NCBI GenBank assembly: GCA_035910535.1
Contig: JAMHXF010000063.1
Span: 1-64,000 of the forward strand
From: Archangium_A sp035910535
Lineage (GTDB): Bacteria > Myxococcota > Myxococcia > Myxococcales > Myxococcaceae
Length of the DNA: 64,000 nt
Reading direction: 5' to 3'
In this document: positions 16,774-24,361 of the stretch, piece after piece
Numbering within the stretch: the stretch's first letter is position 1
Layout: every line of letters begins with the position of its first letter
Made by a program: the position numbers and the translations under genes
The notes under the pieces: model-generated
Told to the model about the DNA's origin: nothing
Databases searched by the model: none
What the model saw: only the letters and a program-made list of their open reading frames with translations

Positions 16774-17379
16774 TTACGGGTTGTTGCCGTACACCGTCAT
16801 GTGCTGCGCCTCGATGCGGCGCGCGACGAAGTTGACCGTGACCGAGCACGAGGCCGCGTCAGGCTCGGTGGCCGGCGCCGGGCAGTTCGCGCGGTTGTTG
16901 ATGCAGGCGAACTGCGACTGGAGCGCGATCGTGCCCTTGGGCGAGTACGAGTAGTCTTCCCAGGTCACGGCGATGTTGGTCTGGCGCGCGTACGTGTACT
17001 GGTCGAGGACGGGCGACTGAACCGCGCGGAGCGCCGAGAACGTCTTGTTCGAACCCTCGATGATGTCGGTGATGTTGATCGCCGGCGACTGGCCGAGCGT
17101 CCACGACTGGTTGCCGAGGTCGAGGTACTCGACCTGCTCACCAGCGGCGTTCGTCGTGCCCTGCCAGATGACCCACTCCTTCTCGGAGCGGTAGTTCTGC
17201 TCGGTGCGGTTGCCCTGGCCCGTGGGCAGGTTGTTGTTCACGAAGCAGCTGGGATTGGAGATCGTGCGGATCAGAGTCTCGTCGACTGCGACGCGGTAGA
17301 TGCGCGGCTGGCCAGAGTTGCAGCCCACGAGGGCCACGAGCGACATCGCGCTGAGAACAACAAGCTTCATGGAACGCAT
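16774..17379 (-). CDS. Hypothetical lipoprotein
   Basis: The 201-residue product begins MRSMKLVVLSAMSLVALVGC, a clear lipoprotein signal with the lipid-modified Cys at residue 20. The mature protein is rich in Asn, Thr, Tyr and Gln, contains three further cysteines, and looks beta-rich (QNYRSEKEWVIWQGT, TWEDYSYSPKGTIAL). No family is recognised. I chose the ATG at 17379 over the ATG at 17370 because an AGGGG sequence lies 10 bases upstream of it. The gene is followed by a strong terminator, so it appears to be a single-gene transcript. Confidence 0.8.
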   Translation of the reverse strand: MRSMKLVVLSAMSLVALVGCNSGQPRIYRVAVDETLIRTISNPSCFVNNNLPTGQGNRTEQNYRSEKEWVIWQGTTNAAGEQVEYLDLGNQSWTLGQSPAINITDIIEGSNKTFSALRAVQSPVLDQYTYARQTNIAVTWEDYSYSPKGTIALQSQFACINNRANCPAPATEPDAASCSVTVNFVARRIEAQHMTVYGNNP

Positions 17380-17389
17380 TTTCGGTTTT

Positions 17390-17394
17390 CCCCT
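17390..17394 (-). promoter_or_regulatory. Ribosome binding site of the lipoprotein gene at 17379
   Basis: On the minus strand AGGGG lies 10 nt before the ATG at 17379 and 19 nt before the alternative ATG at 17370. The spacing favours the first ATG as the start. Confidence 0.6.
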
Positions 17395-17510
17395 AAGTGT
17401 TTTTTGACGGCTGCCTGAGAGAGGCCGCCGCCGTTTGGCCTACAGCATTGTTGAAGTCAACGGCTTCGCGGTTGGGACACAAGACCCGAGGGGGCTGTGC
17501 AAAAGAACGC

Positions 17511-18710
17511 TCAGACGCGGCGGAGCACGAAGAACTTGAGGTACTTGCCCTCGCGAAACTGCAGCCGCACGGGGTGATCTGGCGGTTGGTAGCGCTCTTC
17601 GACGAGCGTCAGTTCGCTGCCTGCGTTGTACGCGCCCTCTTTGACCGCCTCGAAGAACGCTTCGGGTGACACGCGCGCCGAGCACGACGCGGTGCACAGA
17701 AGGCCTCCGGGCTTGAGCACCGCGAGCGCCTGGCGGTTGAGCGACGCGTACCCGGCGATGGCGCCTTCGACGGCCTTCTGGCTCTTCGCGAAGGCCGGCG
17801 GGTCGAGCACGATGAGGTCGAACTTGCGACCTTCCTTCTTGAACGACTCGAGCAATTCGAAGGCGTCGGCCGCGAGGAAGTCGTGCTTGCTGGCGTTGAT
17901 CCCGTTGAGCGTGAAGTTCTCGCGGGCCAGCGCGATGGCATCGGCGTCTTGATCAACTGAGAAGACCGAGCTCGCGCCGCCGAGCGCCGCGTTCACCGAA
18001 AAGCCGCCCGAAAAAGAGAAGCAGTTGAGAACGTCGAGGCCCTTCGAGATGCGGCGCAGCAGGTGGCGGTTCTCGCGCTGGTCGAGAAAGAACCCCGTCT
18101 TCTGCCCCGCGTACACGTCGACCAGGAACTTCGCGCCGCGCTCGGAGATGGTCAGCGGCCGGGGCGCCTCAGGGCCCGACAACATGCGGCCGTTGCCCTT
18201 CTCGTCGTCGACGTCCGCGTCGTCGCGGCCGATTTCGTCGCGGCCCACGACGCCCTTGAGGCCGGGCACCACGCGCGAGAGCGCCTCGACGAGGAGCGGC
18301 CGGTGCGGCGTGAGCCCTGCCGAGTACAGCTTCATCACCGCCCAGCCGTCGTAGAGATCGACGATGACGCCGGGCAGCCCGTCGCCTTCGCCGTGAATGA
18401 GCCGGAACGCGTTGGTGCCCTCGAGATCGATGAGGTGCTGACGCGACGCGAGCGCGGCCTCCACCTTTCGCTCGAAGAACGCGCCGTCGACGGTCTCGTG
18501 GGCGTCGGTCGTCAGCACCCGCACGGCGATGGCCGAGTACGGGTCCCAATAGCCGCGGCCACAGAAGCGCCCGTCGTCGGTGAGGTCGACCACGCTGCCG
18601 GGAGGAATACGCGGCGTCGCCTCGATGGCCTTCTTGAAGACCCAGGGGTGACCCGCACGAATGTGACGACCGAGGCCGGGCTTGACCGGCACTTTCACGA
18701 GGTGGCTCAT
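17511..18710 (-). CDS. Class I SAM-dependent rRNA methyltransferase, RlmI-like
   Basis: The protein has 399 residues. An N-terminal PUA-type region (about 1-75, with GRHIRAGHPWVFKKAI and CGRGYWDPYSAIAVRVL) is followed by an RFM-like linker and a Rossmann methyltransferase domain from about residue 200. The latter shows GQKTGFFLDQRENR, the SAM-binding LNCFSFSGGFSVNA and the catalytic-loop LDPPAFAKS. This order matches RlmI, which methylates C1962 of 23S rRNA at carbon 5. An extra acidic insertion near residue 165 (DDADVDDEKGNG) is not typical. It overlaps the HAD gene by 4 nt (ATGA), so it is the last gene of a three-gene minus-strand operon. Position specificity is inferred from family, not shown. 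Confidence 0.85.
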   Translation of the reverse strand: MSHLVKVPVKPGLGRHIRAGHPWVFKKAIEATPRIPPGSVVDLTDDGRFCGRGYWDPYSAIAVRVLTTDAHETVDGAFFERKVEAALASRQHLIDLEGTNAFRLIHGEGDGLPGVIVDLYDGWAVMKLYSAGLTPHRPLLVEALSRVVPGLKGVVGRDEIGRDDADVDDEKGNGRMLSGPEAPRPLTISERGAKFLVDVYAGQKTGFFLDQRENRHLLRRISKGLDVLNCFSFSGGFSVNAALGGASSVFSVDQDADAIALARENFTLNGINASKHDFLAADAFELLESFKKEGRKFDLIVLDPPAFAKSQKAVEGAIAGYASLNRQALAVLKPGGLLCTASCSARVSPEAFFEAVKEGAYNAGSELTLVEERYQPPDHPVRLQFREGKYLKFFVLRRV

Positions 18711-19504
18711 CGCAGCTTCTTTCTGGCGCGCACGATGGCGTCGGCGACTTCACCGAAGCCTTTGCCTTCGCGCGCGCGCGTCACGAACTTCGGGAGAGAG
18801 GTGATGGTGTCGAGCACGTCTTTGACGTTCGCCACGCCCACCGACAGCGGCATCGCGCGGAACATGGGGGCGTCGTTGAACGAATCGCCGACGTACACGT
18901 AGCGCTCGTCGTCACGCGCGATGGTCTTCTTCCACTCGAGGCGGGCGAAGCGCTTGACGGCCTTGAGCTTGTCGAAGTCGCCGAGCCAGCAATTGACGTG
19001 CACCGAGCTGCGCACGGCGGTGACGCCACGCGCACGCAGGTACTTCTCGAGCGCGTCGGCCGCCGCTGAGCCGAGTGAGACGTCTTCGTTGTAGTCGATG
19101 GCGAGGTCGACCTCCGTGCCCATGGAGTCGCTCGACAGCCGCGCGCCGGGCACCTGCTTCATCGCCGCGTCGACGAGCGTGACGAGGCGCTTGCGGTGCT
19201 GCGCGCGCGCCGCTTCTGGCTGGTCGAAGCGCTTCTCGAGCTTGCCGTCGCGCCAGGCGTAGTGGAGCCCGCCGTTTTCCATGATGGCGCCGGCGACCGG
19301 CCACTGACGCATCCACGCTTCGCCCCACGCCGACGGTCGACCCGAGACGAGCACCACCGGCACATGTACGGCGGCGAGCCACTCGATGGCGCGCAGCGTG
19401 GCCGAGGTGAGCTTGCCGTTGGTGGTCAGCGTGCCGTCGACGTCGGTGAAGACCGCTTCGACGTTCGAGAGCTCGGCCTCGCGCAGCGGCCTCAAGGTCG
19501 ACAT
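18707..19504 (-). CDS. HAD-superfamily Cof-type phosphatase
   Basis: The protein has 265 residues from the ATG at 19504. It carries HAD motif I DVDGTLT (Asp21, Asp23), motif II LVSGR, and motif IV GDSFNDAPMF, with a C2-type cap between them. The layout matches the phosphatases of the Cof/mannosyl-3-phosphoglycerate/sucrose-phosphate phosphatase group, which hydrolyse small phosphorylated metabolites. A longer frame to 19699 lies antisense to nothing useful and runs into the upstream gene, so I rejected it. It begins 10 bp after the stop of the upstream unknown gene and overlaps the methyltransferase start. The substrate cannot be deduced. Confidence 0.85.
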   Translation of the reverse strand: MSTLRPLREAELSNVEAVFTDVDGTLTTNGKLTSATLRAIEWLAAVHVPVVLVSGRPSAWGEAWMRQWPVAGAIMENGGLHYAWRDGKLEKRFDQPEAARAQHRKRLVTLVDAAMKQVPGARLSSDSMGTEVDLAIDYNEDVSLGSAAADALEKYLRARGVTAVRSSVHVNCWLGDFDKLKAVKRFARLEWKKTIARDDERYVYVGDSFNDAPMFRAMPLSVGVANVKDVLDTITSLPKFVTRAREGKGFGEVADAIVRARKKLR

Positions 19505-19514
19505 GCAGCCGACC

Positions 19515-20627
19515 TCAATACACGGACAAGCCGGCGATCTGCACGAGGAACTGCTCGAGCTGCGCGGCGATGGTCTCGGAGGTGGGCAGGCCCTTGCGCT
19601 GGTTGCGCAGGAACAAGTCGAAGTCTGACGAGCGGCCGTACAGCGTCTGGCCCGCGTCGAGCGCCTCTTTGAAGGCGGCGAACTGCTCGTCGAAGCCACC
19701 GCTGTTCACCGCGCCCTCGAGCACCACGCCGACCTGCGCGAGCACTTCCTGATCATGCTGCACGAGAATTTCGCGGCGGCTGATGAGCGCGAAGCCGTCG
19801 ACGAACTCCACGAAGGGCTCGAGCATTTCGAGCACGTCGATCTTGCTCGGCACCCCACCCGCCAGGAGCTGCCGCAGCTTGAAGCGGAACTCGAGGATGC
19901 CTCGCTTGTCTTGCGCGCGGAGCGCTCGCCACGCCGCGGTGCGACCGAAGGCGTTGAGCTCTTTTTCCATCTGCTGGGCCTGCGCGAGCACCTCACCGGG
20001 CGCCGCGTCGCCGACCTTCTGAATGCGCACGCGCATCAACCGGCGCAGGTCGGCGGTCATGGTGCGAACCACCAACGTCGCCTTGAGCGCTTCGTCGTAG
20101 CCGGGCTCGACCTCGCGGCGCTTGCACTCGCCGAACACGCTGGCCACGTCCCACACCAACTTGCCGATGGCGTCACGGAACTTGAAGCGGAAGATCTGCA
20201 GCTCGGTGATGAGGTTCCAGCGATCGCCGACGACCGACGGGTCGCGCATGCGCATGCCGAAGTTCATCACCTCCGACTTCGCGTTCATCGCGGCGATGTT
20301 GAAGTGCTGGTCGACCTGCAGCTGACGTCGATCGACGAGCACCTCACCAGCCGGGAAGCTGGCCTCGATCTGCGCGCAGAAGGTGTTCACCTCGGCGATG
20401 GTGCTGCCGATGATGGGCGCGACTTTTTCCCACATCGACAGGTCGGCCGAGCCTTCGACGTCGGGCTCTTCGTATTGAATGAGATCGAGCTCGCCCATGG
20501 CGGCGATGGTGCGGCTGGCGGCGATGCAGACCATGTGCGCGCGAGCGGCGAAGTCCTGGTCGGGTTCTGCACCCAACAGAGCCTCCAACTTCGCTGGCAA
20601 CGCCGACGGATCCACGAGGGTTTCCAT
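19515..20627 (-). CDS. Conserved-looking helical protein, function unknown
   Basis: The protein has 370 residues from the ATG at 20627; the open frame continues to 21116 but that part is antisense to corA. It has no signal peptide or membrane segment and appears almost entirely alpha-helical, with amphipathic stretches and several conserved-looking aromatic clusters (DRWNLITELQIFRFKFRD, GKLVWDVASVFGE). I recognise no domain. It is the first gene of the operon with the HAD phosphatase and the RlmI-like methyltransferase, which may hint at a housekeeping or signalling role but gives no specific function. Confidence 0.7.
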   Translation of the reverse strand: METLVDPSALPAKLEALLGAEPDQDFAARAHMVCIAASRTIAAMGELDLIQYEEPDVEGSADLSMWEKVAPIIGSTIAEVNTFCAQIEASFPAGEVLVDRRQLQVDQHFNIAAMNAKSEVMNFGMRMRDPSVVGDRWNLITELQIFRFKFRDAIGKLVWDVASVFGECKRREVEPGYDEALKATLVVRTMTADLRRLMRVRIQKVGDAAPGEVLAQAQQMEKELNAFGRTAAWRALRAQDKRGILEFRFKLRQLLAGGVPSKIDVLEMLEPFVEFVDGFALISRREILVQHDQEVLAQVGVVLEGAVNSGGFDEQFAAFKEALDAGQTLYGRSSDFDLFLRNQRKGLPTSETIAAQLEQFLVQIAGLSVY

Positions 20628-20675
20628 ACGCCAGCGCGTGCCCGCACGGCGAAAAGATCTGCTACTCCCGCCTGA

Positions 20676-21623
20676 ATGCTGCGTGTGCGCGTGTACGACC
20701 AGGGGCGGCTCCTCGATGGTGACGAGGCGCTCCTGGCGACCCCCGGCCCGAAGTGGATCGACGTCGTCGAGCCCGACGAGGCGACGCTGCTCAAGCTCGG
20801 CGAGCGCTTCGGGCTGCATCGCCTGGCCATCGAAGACTGCATGCACCTCGATCAGCGGCCGAAGCTCGAAGACTACGGCACGCATCAGTTCCTCGTGCTG
20901 CAGGGCTTCTCGTCTGAGAACGACCAGTGGGCCGACCTCGAGCTGCATGAGCTGCACTTTTTTCTCGGCCCCGATTGGCTCATCACCGTGCACGACAAGG
21001 GGCACCGCGCGATGGACGGCGCCCACAAGCGCCTCGAAGCAGACCCTGCGGGCACCATCGGTCGCGGCGTCGACTTCGTCGCGTACCTGCTGGCCGACGC
21101 GCTCGTCGATCGCCACTTTCCGTTGCTCGACTGCTTCACCGACGAGCTCGAGCTGCTGGAAGAGAAGATCTTCGAAGGCCCGCCCTCGAAGACGATGTTG
21201 CAGGACATCTTCGCGCTCAAGCGGGCGCTGGTGATGGTGCGCCGCGTGTTGTCACCACAGCGTGACGTCGTCGGGCTGCTGTCGCGTCGTGGCATTCCCC
21301 AAGTGCAGGAGCGAACGACGCTCTATTTCCGTGACGTCTATGATCACCTCGTTCGCATCTACGAGCAGCTCGACTCGGCGCGTGAGCTCGTGGGCGGAAC
21401 GGTCGAAGCGTATTTGTCGCAGGTCGCCAACCGCACCAACGACATCACCAAGCAATTGACGATCTTCGCGGCTATTTTCCTGCCGTTGTCTTTCATCGTT
21501 GGGTTCTTCGGCCAGAACTTCGATGTGCTCGGTCAGCGCGGTTTCTTCTGGGCGATGATCGGTCTGATGATCGCGCTCCCGCTGGGCATGATCTTCTGGT
21601 TTCGACACAAGGAGTGGCTCTGA
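20676..21623 (+). CDS. CorA-family divalent metal transporter with a GQN signature
   Basis: The protein has 315 residues, the usual CorA length. A soluble cytoplasmic domain (about 1-245) with long helices is followed by two C-terminal membrane segments, LTIFAAIFLPLSFIVGFFG and FFWAMIGLMIALPLGMIFW. The loop that follows the first segment normally reads YGMN and forms the pore entrance; here it reads FGQN (Gly279, Gln280, Asn281). The essential Gly and Asn are kept. CorA pentamers carry Mg2+ and sometimes Co2+, Ni2+ or Zn2+; the ZntB branch uses other residues at this site. The metal is therefore uncertain. The alpha/beta hydrolase gene begins inside the stop codon (TGATG), so the two are coupled. 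Confidence 0.85.
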   Translation: MLRVRVYDQGRLLDGDEALLATPGPKWIDVVEPDEATLLKLGERFGLHRLAIEDCMHLDQRPKLEDYGTHQFLVLQGFSSENDQWADLELHELHFFLGPDWLITVHDKGHRAMDGAHKRLEADPAGTIGRGVDFVAYLLADALVDRHFPLLDCFTDELELLEEKIFEGPPSKTMLQDIFALKRALVMVRRVLSPQRDVVGLLSRRGIPQVQERTTLYFRDVYDHLVRIYEQLDSARELVGGTVEAYLSQVANRTNDITKQLTIFAAIFLPLSFIVGFFGQNFDVLGQRGFFWAMIGLMIALPLGMIFWFRHKEWL

Positions 21624-22411
21624 TGCCTTCAATCTCGATTGCCGGCCGACCGTATTTCTATGAAGACCGCGGCGACGGCGTGCCGCTGTTGTTGCTGCAC
21701 GGCTTTCCCTTCACCAGTCAGAGCTTCGCGCCGCAGCTCGCGTCACCGCCGAAGGGTGTGCGGTTGCTCGTGCCCGATCACCGCGGCTTCGGGCAGAGCG
21801 CGTTCGTGCCCGGCATTTCGACGATGGAGTCGATGGCCGAAGACGCGCTCGCGCTGCTCGACGCGTTGGAAATTTCGACGGCGTTGGTGGGCGGCGTGTC
21901 GATGGGTGGCTACGTCGCCATCGCATTGACGCGGCTCGACCCGGGGCGCGTACGTGGCCTGCTGCTCATCGACACGCAGTCGTCGCCCGACGACGAAGCG
22001 GGCAAGGCGAAGCGCGAGGCGACCGCACAAGACGTCGAGAAGAACGGTGTCGGCGGGCTGGTCGACGGCATGGTGCCCAAGCTGCTCACCCACCAGGCGC
22101 CAGCCGAGCTGCGCGAGCGCCTCGAGGCGATGATGCGTGCGCAGACGCCTCAGGCCGTGGCGTCAGCAGCGCGCGGCATGGCGAGCCGCACCGACGGCAA
22201 AGACATTCTGAGCCGCTTCTCGGGGCCGTGCGCGATCGTCGTGGGAGAACACGACGCCATCACGCCGCTCGAGAAGGCGAAGGCCATGCAGGCGTTGGTG
22301 AGAGATTCGACGCTCAACGTCATCGCGAGCGCCGCGCACCTGCCCAACCTCGAGCAGCCGGCGGCGTTCTCAGCGGTGTTGGAGCAGTTTCTGACTACGG
22401 CTGGCAGGTAA
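21623..22411 (+). CDS. Alpha/beta hydrolase
   Basis: This 262-residue protein has the complete fold signature: oxyanion HGFPF (near residue 27), DHRGFGQS, the nucleophile elbow GVSMGG, the acid in VVGEHDAITP and the histidine in ASAAHLPNLEQP. It resembles the haloperoxidase/esterase group such as RsbQ/BioH-like hydrolases and is cytoplasmic. The start is set by AAGGAG at 21609-21614, 8 bases before the ATG at 21623; a GTG at 21614 would overlap that site. It is coupled to corA and ends 17 bp inside the convergent lipoprotein gene. The substrate is unknown. Confidence 0.85.
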   Translation: MPSISIAGRPYFYEDRGDGVPLLLLHGFPFTSQSFAPQLASPPKGVRLLVPDHRGFGQSAFVPGISTMESMAEDALALLDALEISTALVGGVSMGGYVAIALTRLDPGRVRGLLLIDTQSSPDDEAGKAKREATAQDVEKNGVGGLVDGMVPKLLTHQAPAELRERLEAMMRAQTPQAVASAARGMASRTDGKDILSRFSGPCAIVVGEHDAITPLEKAKAMQALVRDSTLNVIASAAHLPNLEQPAAFSAVLEQFLTTAGR

Positions 22412-22772
22412 CGGTATCGCCCGTCACTTCGCAGGTGCGGCAGGTGTTGGTCTTCACCAGCGTGCCGCTGCGGCACTCGAGCGTGCCCTGCTTGTCGCCC
22501 GTGCACAGGCCCTTGCCTTCGGCCGACGACGCGCAGGCGTCGCCTTCGGCGTTGCCCGTCATGTCGCACTTGACGACGTCGCCGTCGCGCTTGCAGCCGT
22601 TGGGGCCTTTGCAGGGCAGCGAGGTCCACGTGCCGACCTTGCACTCGAGCGCGCTGGCCGCCGACTCGCAGAGGAACCCGGAGACGTTGCACGTCTCACC
22701 AGCCATCGGCGTGCCGCAAGCGGTCAGAAGAGAGAGAGCGGCGAACGAGGCGAAGGCAGTGAGGAAGCGCAT
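22395..22772 (-). CDS. Cysteine-rich lipoprotein with two six-Cys repeats
   Basis: This 125-residue protein starts MRFLTAFASFAALSLLTAC, a lipoprotein signal with Cys19 as the lipidated residue. The mature part holds 12 further cysteines in two tandem units of six: Cys28-35-44-54-60-69 and Cys80-90-100-111-114-123. The units share similar spacing and the pattern G-x-x-C at the start and V-x-C at the end, so they look like an internal duplication. Twelve cysteines could form six disulfides in the envelope. No known family was recognised. It is monocistronic and converges on the hydrolase gene, overlapping it by 17 bp. Confidence 0.75.
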   Translation of the reverse strand: MRFLTAFASFAALSLLTACGTPMAGETCNVSGFLCESAASALECKVGTWTSLPCKGPNGCKRDGDVVKCDMTGNAEGDACASSAEGKGLCTGDKQGTLECRSGTLVKTNTCRTCEVTGDTVTCQP

Positions 22773-22826
22773 GGGCGCGCGGAATATCCGCTCGGTGGAG
22801 ATCTGAGTCAAACGAAAGGTCGTGTT

Positions 22827-23039
22827 ATGGCGAGCGCCATGCAGCTCCACGTCAATGGAGAGCCGCGGCAGGTTCCTGTCGGTCTCACGGTGGCCGGGTT
22901 GCTGGTGCACCTTTCCATCAACGCGCCGCGCGTGGCCGTCGAGGTCAACGCCGAGGTGGTGGTGAAAGCGCGGCACGCAGAGCTGCAGTTGCGCGACGGC
23001 GACCGCGTGGAGATCGTCACTTTCGTCGGAGGCGGATGA
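22827..23039 (+). CDS. thiS: Sulfur carrier protein ThiS
   Basis: This 70-residue ubiquitin-like protein has the ThiS pattern: MQLHVNGEPRQVP, TVAGLL, RVAVEVNAEVV, and DGDRVEIVTFVGGG ending in the C-terminal Gly-Gly. The terminal glycine is adenylated and then thiocarboxylated to carry sulfur for the thiazole ring of thiamine. AAAGG seven bases before 22827 supports that ATG, although an ATG at 22839 would also give a normal ThiS. Its stop overlaps the start of thiG, with which it forms the thiazole synthase. Confidence 0.9.
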   Translation: MASAMQLHVNGEPRQVPVGLTVAGLLVHLSINAPRVAVEVNAEVVVKARHAELQLRDGDRVEIVTFVGGG

Positions 23040-23809
23040 TGTCGTTCACGCTCGCAGGCAAGACGTTCAACAGTCGGCTCATCGTCGGCACCGGCAAGTA
23101 CCCCAGCCACGCGGTGATGAAGGCCTGCCACGAAGTCTCCGGCGCCGAGCTGGTGACGGTGGCCGTGCGCCGCCTCGACTTGAAGGCGAAGGGCGAAGAG
23201 TCGCTGCTGCACTGGATCGACTCGACCAGGCTGCAGCTGCTCCCCAATACCGCCGGTTGCTACACGGCCGACGACGCGGTGCGCACATGCCGGCTGGCCG
23301 AAGAGCTGGGCTTGTCGAAGTGGGTGAAGCTCGAGGTGCTGGGCGATGAAAAGACGCTCTACCCCGACGTCGAAGAGACGTTGAAGGCGGCGCGCGTGCT
23401 CGTGAAGGAAGGCTTCACGGTGCTGCCGTACACGAGCGACGACGTGATCACCGCGCGCAAGCTGGCCGACATGGGCTGCGTGGCCGTGATGCCGTTGGCG
23501 GCGCCGATTGGTTCGGGGCTCGGCATTCGCAACCCGCACAACATCCGGCTGATCCTCGAGCAGGTGAAGGTGCCGGTGATCGTCGATGCGGGCGTCGGTA
23601 CCGCGAGCGACGCGGCCATCGCCATGGAGCTCGGCGTCGACGCGATCCTCATGAACACGGCGATCGCCGGAGCCAAAGAGCCGCTGCGCATGGCGCGCGC
23701 GATGAAGCTGGCGGTCGAAGCGGGGCGTGAAGCGTTCCTCGCGGGGCGCATTCCGATGAAGGCCTACGCGTCGGCGTCGAGCCCGCTCGTCGGCCTCGTG
23801 GGGCAGTGA
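23039..23809 (+). CDS. thiG: Thiazole synthase ThiG
   Basis: The protein has 256 residues and a TIM-barrel pattern. It opens with FNSRLIVGTGKYPS, has the Schiff-base lysine in KWVKLEVLGD, and ends with phosphate-binding VIVDAGVGTASDAAIAMELG and DAILMNTAIAGA. ThiG condenses 1-deoxyxylulose-5-phosphate, dehydroglycine and ThiS thiocarboxylate into the thiamine thiazole phosphate. The ATG at 23039 is preferred over that at 23036 because GGAGG (23028-23032) is then 6 bases away. It is coupled to thiS upstream and to the ThiE-like gene downstream. ThiH/ThiO, ThiF and ThiC are not in this window. Confidence 0.93.
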   Translation: MSFTLAGKTFNSRLIVGTGKYPSHAVMKACHEVSGAELVTVAVRRLDLKAKGEESLLHWIDSTRLQLLPNTAGCYTADDAVRTCRLAEELGLSKWVKLEVLGDEKTLYPDVEETLKAARVLVKEGFTVLPYTSDDVITARKLADMGCVAVMPLAAPIGSGLGIRNPHNIRLILEQVKVPVIVDAGVGTASDAAIAMELGVDAILMNTAIAGAKEPLRMARAMKLAVEAGREAFLAGRIPMKAYASASSPLVGLVGQ

Positions 23810-24351
23810 AGCTCGTCGTCATCACCGACTGGTCGGTGCCTGATTGCCTGGCGCGCGCGAAGGCGGCCGCGGCGGTCGACCCGCGCGTGGCGATTCAGCA
23901 TCGCCACCACGGCGTGAGTCGCGCGCAGTTCGTCGAAGAGGCGCAACGCCTGCGCGAGGTGTGCTCGACGTTGTTCATCAACTCTGATGTCGAGCTGGCG
24001 AAGGCGCTCGGCGCGGGGCTTCACCTGCCCGCGCATCTGCGTGACACGCCGTTCTCGGGGCCGCTCACCATTGCGGTGCATGGTGGTGAATCACCTGCGC
24101 GCCCTGCGATTCAGCTGGTGAGCCCGGTGTTCGCGCCGAACAGCAAGCCGGCCGCCCGTGCACCGCTTGGCGCCGCCGGGTTTCATGCGCTCGCCGCGAC
24201 CCTGCCCGGCCCTGCGTTTGCGCTGGGCGGCCTCACCGTCGAGCGCATCGCTGAGCTCAAGCCGCTCGCTGGCATCGCCGTCATCGGCGCCGTGATGCAC
24301 GCCGACGACGCCGCGCGCGCAACCGAAGCCCTGCTGCGCGCGCTGGAGTAG
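23806..24351 (+). CDS. ThiE/TenI-like protein (thiamine phosphate synthase superfamily)
   Basis: The 181-residue product starts at a GTG whose GTGA overlaps the thiG stop. It follows the ThiE/TenI barrel: NSDVELAKALGAGLHLP, AVHGGES, VSPVFAPNSK, FALGGLTVERIAEL and VIGAVM. Several typical ThiE residues differ: the pyrophosphate-binding QLRxK becomes IQHRHHG, and the GVHLGQxD segment becomes GLHLPAH. At 181 residues it is shorter than ThiE (about 210). It could be a divergent thiamine phosphate synthase or, more likely from these changes, a TenI-type thiazole tautomerase, which commonly lies beside thiS and thiG. Confidence 0.75.
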   Translation: MKLVVITDWSVPDCLARAKAAAAVDPRVAIQHRHHGVSRAQFVEEAQRLREVCSTLFINSDVELAKALGAGLHLPAHLRDTPFSGPLTIAVHGGESPARPAIQLVSPVFAPNSKPAARAPLGAAGFHALAATLPGPAFALGGLTVERIAELKPLAGIAVIGAVMHADDAARATEALLRALE

Positions 24352-24361
24352 CTTGCCGCGC

